DNA of 64,000 nucleotides, taken from contig CAZMSO010000010.1 of the NCBI GenBank assembly GCA_964568975.1, positions 1 through 64,000 of the forward strand, in the 5' to 3' direction. Position 1 is the first letter of the stretch; each line of letters begins with the position of its first letter. The stretch is from CAZADA01 sp964568975 (GTDB lineage: Bacteria > Pseudomonadota > Alphaproteobacteria > Caulobacterales > Maricaulaceae). Below the pieces are notes generated by a model. That model saw only the letters and a program-made list of their open reading frames with translations. It had not been told where the DNA came from and searched no databases. This document shows, piece by piece, positions 9,171-17,872 of this stretch. The translations under genes and the position numbers were made by a program.

Positions 9171-10082
9171 TCATCGCGCGCGGGCGGCGGCGTAGAGCGC
9201 GATGGCAGCAGCGGTCGAGACGTTGAGGCTCTCCACCGCGGGATTAATGGGTATGCGCGCTGCGAGGGCGCACGCGGCTGCGACGCTCGGCCGCACGCCT
9301 TTATCTTCAGCGCCCAACACCAGGACGACGCCCGGCGCATCGGAACCCGCAAGAGCGGGCGCTGCGCTCAGGGCTTCCTCCACTGTGGCGGTCGCCTCCG
9401 CGGTTAGGGCGATCGCCACCCATCCCTGCTCGCGCAAATGCTCCAGCGCTCGCGACAGATTGACGACGCGCGCCTGGGCGACCTGCTCAGCCGCGCCGAC
9501 GGCGGCTTTCGCGCAGGCGCCCATGAAAGGCGGGGCCTTGCGGTCTTGAAGAATGACGCCGCGCGCCCCGAAGGCCAGCGCGCTGCGGAGGATCGCGCCG
9601 ACATTGTGGGGATCGGTGACCTGATCCAGCAGCACTAAGACGCCGGCGCACGGCGCCGCCAAGGCGTCGAGTGGACACGGCGTCAGCGGGTCGGCGCGAA
9701 CCGCGAGGCCTTGGTGCACCGCCCCGGGCGGCAGGGCGGCGTCGAGCGCGGCGGGCGTGGCCATTGTCACGCGCGGGTCGCTCGCGGGATCAAGCCCGAG
9801 CGCGCGTGCGGCGTTGCGTGTCACGAGGGCCTCGCGCACGCGCCGGCGCGGATTCTCCAGAGCCGCGCGTGCGGCGTGGCGGCCCCAGATCCAGCCGGCC
9901 TCTTCGCTGCGGTTCCTTAAAGCTGCGGGAGGCCGGGCGGGCGTTGCGCCAGAGGATGTCGGGCCAGAGGATGTCGGGCCAGAGGATGTCGGGCCAGGGG
10001 GCGTCGGGCCAGGGGGCGTCGCGCGCTTTCGACGGCCCGGCGCCACGGGCGGACGCGGCGTGTTGCGTGTGGGGCCGGTCAT
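9171..10082 (-). CDS. rlmB: 23S rRNA (guanosine-2'-O-)-methyltransferase, TrmH/RlmB family
   Basis: The 303-residue SPOUT-family RNA 2'-O-methyltransferase has an N-terminal substrate-binding domain (GRHAARAALENP) and a C-terminal knot domain with DQVTDPHNVGAILRSA, LGAEDKGVRP and IPINPAVESLNVSTAAAIALY, the three SpoU motifs. The first 50 residues are a low-complexity Pro/Gly/Ser/Thr leader that includes GPTSS repeats coded by a 15-bp minisatellite. I chose the ATG at 10082. The longer open frame continues into the tRNA-Tyr gene and is not real there. Confidence 0.85.
   Translation of the reverse strand: MTGPTRNTPRPPVAPGRRKRATPPGPTPPGPTSSGPTSSGPTSSGATPARPPAALRNRSEEAGWIWGRHAARAALENPRRRVREALVTRNAARALGLDPASDPRVTMATPAALDAALPPGAVHQGLAVRADPLTPCPLDALAAPCAGVLVLLDQVTDPHNVGAILRSALAFGARGVILQDRKAPPFMGACAKAAVGAAEQVAQARVVNLSRALEHLREQGWVAIALTAEATATVEEALSAAPALAGSDAPGVVLVLGAEDKGVRPSVAAACALAARIPINPAVESLNVSTAAAIALYAAARAR
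9948..10022. repeat. 15-bp in-frame minisatellite in rlmB
   Basis: Five tandem units, three of gccagaggatgtcgg and two of the variant gccagggggcgtcgg/c, encode repeated GPTSS or GPTPP on the minus strand. The unit is a multiple of 3, so copy-number change would alter leader length without a frameshift. Confidence 0.9.
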
Positions 10083-10153
10083 GTCTATTTTCCGCGTCCT
10101 CATGTCCAGCGGCGACAGTCCCATGCCCCGGCGGGGCGTGCGCACGCGGGCGG

Positions 10154-10239
10154 GGTGGGGTGGCCGAGTGGTTAAAGGCAGCAGACTGTAAATCTGCCCG
10201 CGAAAGCGTACGCTGGTTCGAATCCAGCCCCCACCACCA
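10154..10239 (+). tRNA. tRNA-Tyr (anticodon GTA)
   Basis: The acceptor stem GGTGGGG pairs with CCCCACC, followed by discriminator A and an encoded CCA (10237-10239). The anticodon arm is GCAGA-CTGTAAA-TCTGC with GTA at 10188-10190. A long variable arm (class II) and the T-arm GCTGG-TTCGAAT-CCAGC are present. Both the class II shape and the GTA anticodon fit tyrosine. Confidence 0.97.
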
Positions 10240-10431
10240 ATTTGCACGGCGGCGCACGGCCCACAGGACGCCGCGAGAATGCGGTTGAGCGCCGCCGCGT
10301 GGCGTCGCATGTTTTTATCGGGCGACATTCTATCGGGCGACGGGAGCGCGCGCGCCGGATCGCCGCCCAGAGTGACTTAGGGGCGCGCGCAAGCAGGGCG
10401 CGGCGCCGCACGCCAGGGCGGACCGCACGCC

Positions 10432-10926
10432 ATGCGCAAGCTGTTGAAGCTTCTCCATACGCTCGGGGCCTGCGGGCTTATTGGCGGCCTCGCTGGGTTT
10501 ATGGTGCTTCTTGCAGTCGCACCCCAGGACACGCCCCAGGCGGTCCCGGACGCGCGGCGAGCCTTAGCGGCGCTCAGTTCCTTTGTGTTGATCCCCTCGC
10601 TTGCAGTGACGCTGATCTCGGGCGTGTTTTCGCTCTCCATTCACCGGCCGTTCCACGATATGGGGTGGGTGTGGGCGAAGGCGCTGTTAGGGCTCGCCAT
10701 GTTCGAAGGCACGCTGGTGATCATTGGCGGCCGCAGCCGCAAAGCCGCTGAGATTGCTCAAGACGTGGCCGACGGCGCGGCCCCGGCCGCCGCACTTGAA
10801 ACGGCGCTGCGCAATGAGTGGGCGGGAGTGATCGCGATCCTGGCGCTGGCGGTGGCGAATGTGGTGCTTGGCGTGTGGCGTCCGCGCTTTCAGCGTCGAC
10901 GCCGGCCCGAGGTCGGCGGCGCGTGA
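10432..10926 (+). CDS. DUF2269-like integral membrane protein
   Basis: The 164-residue product has four predicted transmembrane helices (about residues 14-30, 46-66, 82-98 and 128-146). The N-terminus MRKLLKLLHTLGACGLIGGLAGF resembles DUF2269 membrane proteins, in which a His in the first helix is conserved. Function is unknown. The start context is weak (no clear ribosome site), but the next ATG falls inside the first helix. It is convergent with the ATP-grasp gene, with 25 bp between the stops. Confidence 0.6.
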   Translation: MRKLLKLLHTLGACGLIGGLAGFMVLLAVAPQDTPQAVPDARRALAALSSFVLIPSLAVTLISGVFSLSIHRPFHDMGWVWAKALLGLAMFEGTLVIIGGRSRKAAEIAQDVADGAAPAAALETALRNEWAGVIAILALAVANVVLGVWRPRFQRRRRPEVGGA

Positions 10927-10951
10927 GCGGCCGCCCGCGCGCGTGGGCGCG

Positions 10952-12085
10952 TTATGAGGCGGGCCGCCATTCCAAATCGGCCGTGGCCGCCTCGCCGAAC
11001 GTCATCGATTGCAGCAGCGCCTTGCCCATAATCTCATACGACAAGAACGGCAGCAGCACGAACGGCCACGGATCCGACGCCGACCAGCTGACGTCGCGCG
11101 TCGTGAAGAGATACCGCGCGTTGCGTTTAAACGCCGGACGCCAAAAGAAGGGCGACTGGGCTTCCGTCAGCACTGGGTAAAATTGCTGCGCGCGCGCCTC
11201 CGGCCGCCGTTCGGGGGGCGGCGCCGTCGCGGGATTTATAAGGGCGGGCGCTAAGGTCTCGGGCGTGATGAAATGGACCCCGCTCGTCAGGCGCGGATTG
11301 CACTCAATCGCCCAAGGGACGCCGGCGGCGTCGACAATGAAGTCGAAGGCGAGGAAGCCCTGCGCGCCGCTTTGGGCCGCGAATGTCTCGACCCAGGCCT
11401 CGATCGCGGGGTTTTCCAAGCGCTCAAAGCATACCGCCACCGTGCCGCTCATCACCAGGCCGCGATAAACGATCGTGATCAGCGGCCGCCCGTCATGCAC
11501 GATGGAAAAGCTGCTCTGGGCGCTGCCTGCGACAAAACTTTGCACGATTGTCGGTTCTGCGCGGGTCGGCCACACCTCTACAGACGCGCGCCGGCGCACA
11601 GCCACCCCGCGTCCCGAGCAGGAGAAGACGGGCTTAATGACCACGGTCTTGCGGGCCGCCAGCGCGCGCGCCTCGCGGGAGTCCAACGGGTGGGTTTCGG
11701 GGGCGCTGAGGCCGAAGCTGTGGGCGGCGGCGATGAATTGCGCCTTGTCGTGGAGCGGCAAAATCGTCTGCGGCGGCGACGCGTAGACGCGCACGCCCTC
11801 AAGCGCGCCCACCAGCTCAGCGACGTAAATCGTCTCCTCAGAGACGGGAATGACGAGCGTCACCCCTTCATCCGCGATGATCTGTCGCAGATCGCGCAAA
11901 AAGCCGTCTTTGTCCGTCAGCGGCGCGGCCACTCGGTAGGAGCGCGCGACCGCCTTCGACACCCGGCACAAATGCCAGGCGAAAGGGTCGGCGACGACGA
12001 CGCGCCAGCCGGCGGCGGCGAAGCTGCGGGCCACATCCAGCCCCTTTGGCAAGCGGCCGAGCGTGATGAGGACGGTTTGGGTCAT
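10952..12085 (-). CDS. ATP-grasp ligase of unknown substrate, divergent from bchI
   Basis: The 377-residue product has a pre-ATP-grasp Rossmann-like domain (ITLGRLPKGLDVARSFAAAGW), ATP-binding lysines in KTVVIKPVFSCSGRGV, and the Mg-binding end motif FIVDAAGVPWAIECNPRLTSGVH, so the fold is ATP-grasp of the carbamoyl-phosphate-synthase or carboxylate-amine-ligase type. The reaction is unknown. The ATG at 12085 is preferred over an upstream in-frame start because it immediately precedes the beta-strand MTQTVLITLG. It shares a 250-bp divergent intergenic region, holding a PpsR-type palindrome, with bchI, so co-regulation with photosynthesis is possible. Confidence 0.75.
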   Translation of the reverse strand: MTQTVLITLGRLPKGLDVARSFAAAGWRVVVADPFAWHLCRVSKAVARSYRVAAPLTDKDGFLRDLRQIIADEGVTLVIPVSEETIYVAELVGALEGVRVYASPPQTILPLHDKAQFIAAAHSFGLSAPETHPLDSREARALAARKTVVIKPVFSCSGRGVAVRRRASVEVWPTRAEPTIVQSFVAGSAQSSFSIVHDGRPLITIVYRGLVMSGTVAVCFERLENPAIEAWVETFAAQSGAQGFLAFDFIVDAAGVPWAIECNPRLTSGVHFITPETLAPALINPATAPPPERRPEARAQQFYPVLTEAQSPFFWRPAFKRNARYLFTTRDVSWSASDPWPFVLLPFLSYEIMGKALLQSMTFGEAATADLEWRPAS

Positions 12086-12266
12086 GAAGTCTCCGCGGCC
12101 GGGCGGCGCGCGCGATGGGTTGACAGGATCTGACCTGCGCACGCGCCTGGGTCAATTGACGCTTTCGGCTGGATTGCAGCGGCGCGTCGGGCGGCGCGCG
12201 CGGGCCTGCGCCGATATTGCGCGGCGGCGCGCGGGTTTCGAGGGGCGCTGTCCTGCGCTAGAGATG

Positions 12267-12284
12267 CGTCAACCGCGCTTGACA
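12267..12284. promoter_or_regulatory. PpsR/CrtJ-type operator before bchI
   Basis: CGTCAACCGCGCTTGACA fits the PpsR consensus TGT-N12-ACA with one mismatch, and its inner half-sites GTCAA/TTGAC are perfect. It lies 51 bp before the bchI start and 181 bp before the ATP-grasp start, so it could act on both. Matching is by eye. Confidence 0.65.
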
Positions 12285-12335
12285 CATCCGGCCGGCGCTT
12301 GCACGGCGCTGCGTCGGCGGCTCGGAGGACGGCCC

Positions 12336-13370
12336 ATGGATCCACGCTTCCCTTTTTCGGCTTTAGTCGGTCAAGACGACATGAAGACCGCACTGTTGAT
12401 CGCGTGTGTGGAGCCGGCGATCGGCGGCGTTTTGGTGTTCGGCGATCGGGGGGCGGGCAAGTCCACCGCGGTGCGGGCGTTGGCGGGGCTGTTGCCGCCG
12501 ATCACAGTGGTGGAGGGCTGTGCGTATGCGTGCGCGCCGGAGCGGCCGGCGGGGTTGTGCGGGCTCTGCCAAACCCCAGACGCCAAGGGGCGCGGAAAGG
12601 CCGCGTTGAAGAGCGTCGAGCGGCCCGCGCCGGTGGTGGACTTGCCGCTGGGCGTTACGGAGGATCGGGTGGTCGGCGCGCTCGATCTCGAACGGGCGCT
12701 GGCTAAGGGGGAGAAGGCGTTTGAGGCGGGCCTGCTCGCGCGCGCGCATCGCGGTTTTCTTTACATTGACGAGGTGAACCTCCTTGAGGATCACATTGTC
12801 GATCTCCTCCTGGATGTGGCGGCCTCGGGCGAGAATGTCGTCGAGCGCGAAGGCCTTAGCGTGTGTCATCCCGCGCGCTTTGTGCTCGTGGGCAGCGGCA
12901 ATCCGGAAGAGGGGGAGTTGCGGCCGCAGCTCCTGGACCGGTTTGGGTTGTGCGTGGAGGTGGCGACGCCGACGGAGTTGGCCGACCGCATTGAGGTGGT
13001 GCGCCGCCGCGACGCGTATGAGCGCGACCCCACGGGCTTCGCCGCGGGGTTCGCCGAAGAGGAGGCGCGGCTGCGCGACGCCATTGTGCGCGCGCGCGCC
13101 AGCCTCAGCGAGGTCGAGACGCCTGACGCGTTGTTGGAACACGCCGCGCGACTGTGCATTGCGCTGGGATCGGATGGTCTGCGCGGGGAGCTCACCCTGA
13201 TGCGCGCCGCGCGGGCCTTCGCGGCGCTTGAGGGTGAGACCGCCGCCACGCTTGATCATTTGCGCCGCGTCGCGCCGTCAGTGATGCGCCACCGGCTGCG
13301 GCGCGATCCGCTGGAGGAGGCGGGCTCGACAGCGCGCATCGACCGTGCGCTGGCGGAGGTGATGGCGTGA
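12336..13370 (+). CDS. bchI: Magnesium chelatase ATPase subunit I
   Basis: The 344-residue AAA+ subunit, with BchD and BchH, inserts Mg2+ into protoporphyrin IX, the first committed step to bacteriochlorophyll. Walker A is GDRGAGKST (residues 36-44), Walker B is in FLYIDEVNLL, and the sensor region LVGSGNPEEGELRPQLLDRFGL is typical. The ATG at 12336 follows GGAGGAC; the open frame extends upstream without support. The stop overlaps the bchD start by four bases (GTGA), so bchI, bchD and bchO are translationally coupled. Confidence 0.97.
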   Translation: MDPRFPFSALVGQDDMKTALLIACVEPAIGGVLVFGDRGAGKSTAVRALAGLLPPITVVEGCAYACAPERPAGLCGLCQTPDAKGRGKAALKSVERPAPVVDLPLGVTEDRVVGALDLERALAKGEKAFEAGLLARAHRGFLYIDEVNLLEDHIVDLLLDVAASGENVVEREGLSVCHPARFVLVGSGNPEEGELRPQLLDRFGLCVEVATPTELADRIEVVRRRDAYERDPTGFAAGFAEEEARLRDAIVRARASLSEVETPDALLEHAARLCIALGSDGLRGELTLMRAARAFAALEGETAATLDHLRRVAPSVMRHRLRRDPLEEAGSTARIDRALAEVMA

Positions 13371-15304
13371 ACGCCGCCGCCGATCTGGCTGCGCCGTCGC
13401 CGCCTGATGCTGATTCTGACGCGCACTCTGGTTTTGATTTTGGCGCTGATTCTGACGCGGGGGACGCCGCGACCGCGCCCGGCGCGCGGCGGTGGGCGGA
13501 TGCGCTGGCGGCGGCGGCGCTGCTGGCTGTGGACCCGGGGCTGGGTGGTGTGGTGGTGCGGGCGCGGCCGGGCCCGCCGCGCGAGGCGTGGCTTGAGGGC
13601 TATCGCGATCTCTTAGCGGAAGGGACGCCGGTGCGCCGCTTGCCCGTGTCGATTTCCGACGACCGGCTGTTCGGCGGGCTCGATCTGGCGGCGACCTTGG
13701 CGGCCGGGCGGCCGGTGGCGCAGTCGGGGCTCTTGGGCGACGCGGACGGCGGCGTGATCGTGGCCGCGATGGCGGAACGCATGCGCCCCAACGTCGTCTC
13801 AGCGCTCTCAGCGGCGCTTGATTGCGGCCAGGCCGCGACGGCGCGCGAGGGCGTCAGTCTCGCGACGGCGGCGCGGTTTGCGCTGGTCGCGCTTGATGAG
13901 GGCGCAACGCCGGATGAAACGCTTGCTCCGGCGCTGGCGGATCGGCTGGCGTTTACGCTTGATCTCGATGCGGTGGCGCTGGCGGACATGATTGCGGCGC
14001 CGGCGTGGGAGCGCGCCGATATCGCGGCGGCGCGCGCGCGGCTGGCGACGGTCACAGGTGCAGAGGCGGTTACGGCGGCGTTGTGTCAGGCGGCGGAGGC
14101 GCTTGGCGTGGCGTCGTTGCGGACGGCGATTTTGGCGGTGCGCGCGGCTCGTGCGGCTGCGGCGCTCGCCGGGCGCGCGGATGTAACGGAGGAGGATGCG
14201 CGCGTGGCTGCGCGCTTAGTGCTGGCCCCGCGCGCCACGCGCGCGCCCGCGCCGCCGCCCGACGATGCGCAGGCGGACCCGCCTGATTCTCCTGAGGCGC
14301 CAGAACCGCCAGAACCGCCAGAACCGCCTGGGGATGACGACGCGCCGCAGCCGAACCCCGAGACGGACCCGCCGGAAGATCCGCCTGCGGACGCGCTGAC
14401 CGCGGAGGACTTGGCGGAGATGCTGATCGCCTCAGCCCAGGCCGCGCTGCCGGCGGATGTGTTGGCGCGCCTGGCGGGGGATCTCACCGCGCCGCCGCGT
14501 GGGCCGATGGACGCGGGCGGACGCGCGGGCGCGAAGCGATCCGGCGCCCGCGGCCGCCCGCTCAGCCCGCGGCCGGGGCGGTTGGAGGGCGAGGCGCGCC
14601 TTGCGCTGATCGACACGTTGCGCGCGGCGGCGCCCTGGCAGCGGCTCCGGCGGCCGGCGCGCGGCGCAGGGCGCGACCGGCTCCAAATCCGTGCGCAGGA
14701 CTTTCGCCTCAAGCGTTTTGAAGCGCGCACGCCCACCACGACAATCTTTGTGGTCGACGCCTCAGGCTCGGCGGCGCTGGCGCGGCTGGCGGAGGCGAAG
14801 GGCGCGGTGGAGCGCTTGCTGGCGGAGTGTTATGTGCGCCGCGACCAGGCGGCCGTGATCGCGTTTCGCAAGCATGACGCCGAGATGGTTTTAGCCCCCA
14901 CGCGGTCGCTCGCGCGGGCGAAGAAACAGCTTGCAGGCTTGCCAGGCGGCGGCGGTACGCCCTTAGCGGCGGGGCTTGATGCGGCCGCTGCGCTCGCGGC
15001 GGGGGAGGCGCGGCGCGGGCGCACGCCAAGCCTGGTGATTATGACGGACGGTCAGGCGAATGTCGGGCGCGGCGGCAAGCCTGGGCGCGCCGGCGCTCAG
15101 GCCGACGCCCTCGACGCCGCGCGCGCCATCGCCGCGTTAGGCGTGCGCGCGGTCCTGGTCGACACAAGTGCGCGGCCTCAGGCCCAGGCGCGCGCCATCG
15201 CGGAGGCGATGGCGGCCCGGTACTTGCCGCTGCCTTATGGCAATGCGGAGGCGGTCGCGCGGTTCGCCCAAAGCAGCGCTCCAGCCGGCGGAGGACGGTC
15301 GTGA
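13367..15304 (+). CDS. bchD: Magnesium chelatase subunit D
   Basis: The 645-residue product has a degenerate AAA+ N-terminal half without a good P-loop, an acidic Pro-rich linker (PEAPEPPEPPEPPGDDD, about residues 305-345), and a C-terminal von Willebrand A domain with the MIDAS motif DASGS, which binds the BchI ring and BchH. Start is GTG overlapping the bchI stop. Length is normal for the family. The gene ends in a four-base overlap with bchO. Confidence 0.96.
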   Translation: MNAAADLAAPSPPDADSDAHSGFDFGADSDAGDAATAPGARRWADALAAAALLAVDPGLGGVVVRARPGPPREAWLEGYRDLLAEGTPVRRLPVSISDDRLFGGLDLAATLAAGRPVAQSGLLGDADGGVIVAAMAERMRPNVVSALSAALDCGQAATAREGVSLATAARFALVALDEGATPDETLAPALADRLAFTLDLDAVALADMIAAPAWERADIAAARARLATVTGAEAVTAALCQAAEALGVASLRTAILAVRAARAAAALAGRADVTEEDARVAARLVLAPRATRAPAPPPDDAQADPPDSPEAPEPPEPPEPPGDDDAPQPNPETDPPEDPPADALTAEDLAEMLIASAQAALPADVLARLAGDLTAPPRGPMDAGGRAGAKRSGARGRPLSPRPGRLEGEARLALIDTLRAAAPWQRLRRPARGAGRDRLQIRAQDFRLKRFEARTPTTTIFVVDASGSAALARLAEAKGAVERLLAECYVRRDQAAVIAFRKHDAEMVLAPTRSLARAKKQLAGLPGGGGTPLAAGLDAAAALAAGEARRGRTPSLVIMTDGQANVGRGGKPGRAGAQADALDAARAIAALGVRAVLVDTSARPQAQARAIAEAMAARYLPLPYGNAEAVARFAQSSAPAGGGRS

Positions 15305-16233
15305 GACGTATGGCGCGGGAGGATCCCGCCGTCGTGGCGTCTGCGCGGTTCGGCGCGGATTGGCCGCATCTTGACCGCAGCCGCTTTGTGTGGGTCGACA
15401 AGGTGCGCTGGCATGTGCAGCTGTTCGGCGTGGAAGGACCGTTGGTCGTCCTCGCCCACGGCACCGGCGCCTCCACCCATTCCTGGCGCGACGTCGCCCC
15501 GCTGCTCGCCGCCGAGTGCCAAGTCGCGGTGATGGACTTGCCGGGTCACGGCTTGACGGAGGCGCCGCCCTCCGAGCGGCCAAGCCTGGCCAACACCGCG
15601 CGCCTGTTAGGCGCGCTTGCGGCGCATTTGCCGGCGCGGCCCGTGCTTGCGGTGGGCCATTCCGCGGGTGCGGCGGCCCTTATTCGCAGCGTTCTCGACG
15701 GCCGTATGGCGCCCAAAGCGGTGATGAGCCTCAATGGCGCGCTGACGCCGTTTCCGGGCATGGCGGGGGAGTTCTTTCCGCGCATGGCCAAAATCTTGTT
15801 TCTCAACCCGTTTGCGCCGCGGTTTTTCGCGTGGCGGGCGCGCGACCGCGGCGCCGTGGAGCGTCTGTTGGAGGGGACGGGGTCGCGGCTGAGCCCTGCC
15901 GGCGTTGATTTCTATGTGCGCCTGTTCCGCGATCATCGCCACTTAGACGGCGTGCTCGACATGATGGCGAATTGGGATTTGGCGTCGTTGCAGGCGGATT
16001 TGCCGCGGTTTGAGACGCCGCTGCACTTGATCGCGGGCGCGCTTGATCGCGCGACGCCGCCCAAGGACGCTGAGACAGTGGCGCGCCGCTTGCCCGTCGC
16101 GCGCGTGACGGTGCTGCCCCATGTCGGCCACCTCGCCCATGAAGAGCAACCCAAGGCGGTGGCGGATTTGATCCGCGCGGTCTTGCGCGAGCATCGCCTT
16201 TTGGGGGAGGCCGGCGCGACGACGGGTCCCTAG
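15301..16233 (+). CDS. bchO: Mg-chelatase-associated alpha/beta hydrolase BchO
   Basis: This 310-residue alpha/beta hydrolase has the nucleophile elbow GHSAG, the oxyanion region HGTGASTHSW and the late His in VGHLAHEEQP. BchO is consistently found after bchID and is needed for normal bacteriochlorophyll synthesis, but its exact substrate is not settled. Start is GTG overlapping the bchD stop (GTGA). Confidence 0.93.
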   Translation: MRRMAREDPAVVASARFGADWPHLDRSRFVWVDKVRWHVQLFGVEGPLVVLAHGTGASTHSWRDVAPLLAAECQVAVMDLPGHGLTEAPPSERPSLANTARLLGALAAHLPARPVLAVGHSAGAAALIRSVLDGRMAPKAVMSLNGALTPFPGMAGEFFPRMAKILFLNPFAPRFFAWRARDRGAVERLLEGTGSRLSPAGVDFYVRLFRDHRHLDGVLDMMANWDLASLQADLPRFETPLHLIAGALDRATPPKDAETVARRLPVARVTVLPHVGHLAHEEQPKAVADLIRAVLREHRLLGEAGATTGP

Positions 16234-16258
16234 CGCGCGGCGGCGGGGTCGCTTAAGG

Positions 16259-16276
16259 TGTCAACCAAACTTGACG
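16259..16276. promoter_or_regulatory. PpsR/CrtJ-type operator before crtB
   Basis: TGTCAACCAAACTTGACG matches TGT-N12-ACA with one mismatch and has perfect inverted half-sites GTCAA/TTGAC. It is 45 bp before the crtB start. No partner site is found 8 bp away on either side. Confidence 0.7.
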
Positions 16277-16320
16277 GCGCGTGGTGACCGCACCCAACGC
16301 TGCGACAGAAGGAAACACCC

Positions 16321-17409
16321 ATGGCCGCGCGGTCTGCGCTTGCGTGTTTTGCGTCATCGGAGGATCGCGCCCAATGCCGCGCGATGATCCGCACGGGATC
16401 GCGCAGCTTTTTCGCCGCCTCACGGGTGCTGCCGAACCGGGTGCGGGAGCCGGCGTTCGCGCTCTACGCTTTTTGCCGGCTGGCCGATGACGCGATTGAT
16501 GAACATGGCGGGCGCGCGGGCGCGATTGCGGCGTTGCGCGCGCGCTTAAACGCTGCATACGCCGGTCGTCCCCATAACGATCCTGTGGATCGCGCGTTTG
16601 CCGACATGGTCGCGCGCCACGACATGCCGAAGCTTCTTCCCGAGGCGTTGATCGAGGGGCTGGAGTGGGACGCTGCAGGTCGTGGCTATGACACCCTTGA
16701 CGCGCTTTACGCCTATGGCGCGCGGGTCGCGGGCGCGGTCGGCGCGATGATGACGATTATTATGGGCCGCCGCGATGAGGAGACGCTCGCGCGGGCGTGT
16801 GATCTCGGCGTGGCGATGCAGCTGACCAACATCGCCCGCGATGTCGGGGATGACGCGCGCGCGGGGCGCATCTACCTGCCCATGGCGTGGATGGCGGAGG
16901 CGGGGCTTGATCGCGCGCGTTTCCTGGCGGATCCCCGCTTGACGCCGGCGAGCGCGGAGGTGACGCGACGCCTGTTGGACGCCGCGCAGGCGCTCTACGC
17001 CCGCGCGGAAAGCGGTGTGGCGCGTCTGCCCTGGGATTGCCGGGCGGGCATTCTCGCCGCGCGTCTGGTCTATGCCGAGATTGGCGCGGAAGTCGCGCGC
17101 GCGGGGTGGGACAACATCACCCGCCGCGCGGTCGTTTCTGGACGGCGCAAGGCCGCGCTCCTCGCCCAGGCGGTGGTGCGCGCGCCCTTGATCCAGCGCG
17201 CGGGGGCGCCGACGCCGCCTTTGGCGCAGACCCGCTTCTTGGCCGAGGCGGGCGCGGCCCGCGATCCCAGCGGCGCGGGTGAACCGCGCGGTTTTGATGA
17301 ACGTATTGGCTGGGCTTTGGAGTTGATGGCGGAGTTGGAGCGGCGCGATCGCGCGCGCGCCGTCAATGCGCTGCCCAAGTCTGGCAGCGTGAGCGCGACG
17401 CCGTCTTAG
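16321..17409 (+). CDS. crtB: Phytoene synthase
   Basis: The 362-residue squalene/phytoene synthase family enzyme condenses two geranylgeranyl diphosphates to phytoene. The two Asp-rich motifs are LADDAIDEH (about residue 55) and NIARDVGDDARAGRIYLP (about residue 175), followed by GIxAARLVYAEIG. crtI normally sits directly upstream of crtB in purple bacteria; here bchO does, and no crtI is found in the window. The ATG at 16321 follows AGAAGGAAACACCC. Confidence 0.95.
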   Translation: MAARSALACFASSEDRAQCRAMIRTGSRSFFAASRVLPNRVREPAFALYAFCRLADDAIDEHGGRAGAIAALRARLNAAYAGRPHNDPVDRAFADMVARHDMPKLLPEALIEGLEWDAAGRGYDTLDALYAYGARVAGAVGAMMTIIMGRRDEETLARACDLGVAMQLTNIARDVGDDARAGRIYLPMAWMAEAGLDRARFLADPRLTPASAEVTRRLLDAAQALYARAESGVARLPWDCRAGILAARLVYAEIGAEVARAGWDNITRRAVVSGRRKAALLAQAVVRAPLIQRAGAPTPPLAQTRFLAEAGAARDPSGAGEPRGFDERIGWALELMAELERRDRARAVNALPKSGSVSATPS

Positions 17410-17437
17410 CGCGCGCAGGCGACGGGAGGAGACCGGC

Positions 17438-17842
17438 ATGGCGTATTGGGTGGGCCTTGTGGGTTTCGCGCTGGGAGGCTGGCTGTTTTACCGCGCGTTC
17501 GCGCACAAAAAGCGCGCTGACGCGTTGGCCGCCGCGCGCGCGGCGGCGCCGGGCGGCGCGCAAGAATTGGAGCCGATGCACCCCTCGCTCCAGGACTTGG
17601 CCGAGATGGTGCCGCCGCTGGTCACGGGCTTCGTCATGGTCGCCGGCGCCATGATCACCATCGCCTTTTTCGCCTTGCGCGCGCAGACGGATGTGGCGCT
17701 GTCGCTGTTTGACTTAGGCGGCGTGTGGGCGGCGTTGTTGGGCTATGGCCGCTGGGTGAGCTGGAAGTCCAAATACCGCACGGGCGGGCGTGTCCGTGAG
17801 GCGGGCGCGGCCGATGAAGTCGAGCGCGCCGGTTCTGTGTAA
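17438..17842 (+). CDS. Small membrane protein downstream of crtB, unknown function
   Basis: The 134-residue product has one N-terminal helix (residues 3-20, WVGLVGFALGGWLFYRAFA), a second (about residues 66-86) and a third hydrophobic stretch (about 90-108), ending in a charged tail. I do not recognise the family. It has a clear ribosome site (GGGAGGAG) 28 bp after crtB and is followed 30 bp later by another small membrane-protein gene, so the three probably form one operon under the PpsR-type site at 16259. A role in pigment or photosynthetic membrane assembly is only a guess from position. Confidence 0.65.
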   Translation: MAYWVGLVGFALGGWLFYRAFAHKKRADALAAARAAAPGGAQELEPMHPSLQDLAEMVPPLVTGFVMVAGAMITIAFFALRAQTDVALSLFDLGGVWAALLGYGRWVSWKSKYRTGGRVREAGAADEVERAGSV

Positions 17843-17872
17843 GCGGCGGCGCGCCGCCGAGGGAGCCCGCCT

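Noticed and set aside
10083..10328. N-terminal extension of rlmB through the tRNA-Tyr gene
   Set aside because: The extra residues (GGGWIRTSVRFRG type) are a translation of the tRNA complement, a known annotation artefact.
12151..12160. 10-bp palindrome GTCAATTGAC as another PpsR site
   Set aside because: The half-sites abut without the N12 geometry; the TGT side is missing.
12063..12335. N-terminal extension of bchI
   Set aside because: It crosses the divergent promoter region and the PpsR-type site; the ATG at 12336 has a good ribosome site and gives the family N-terminus.
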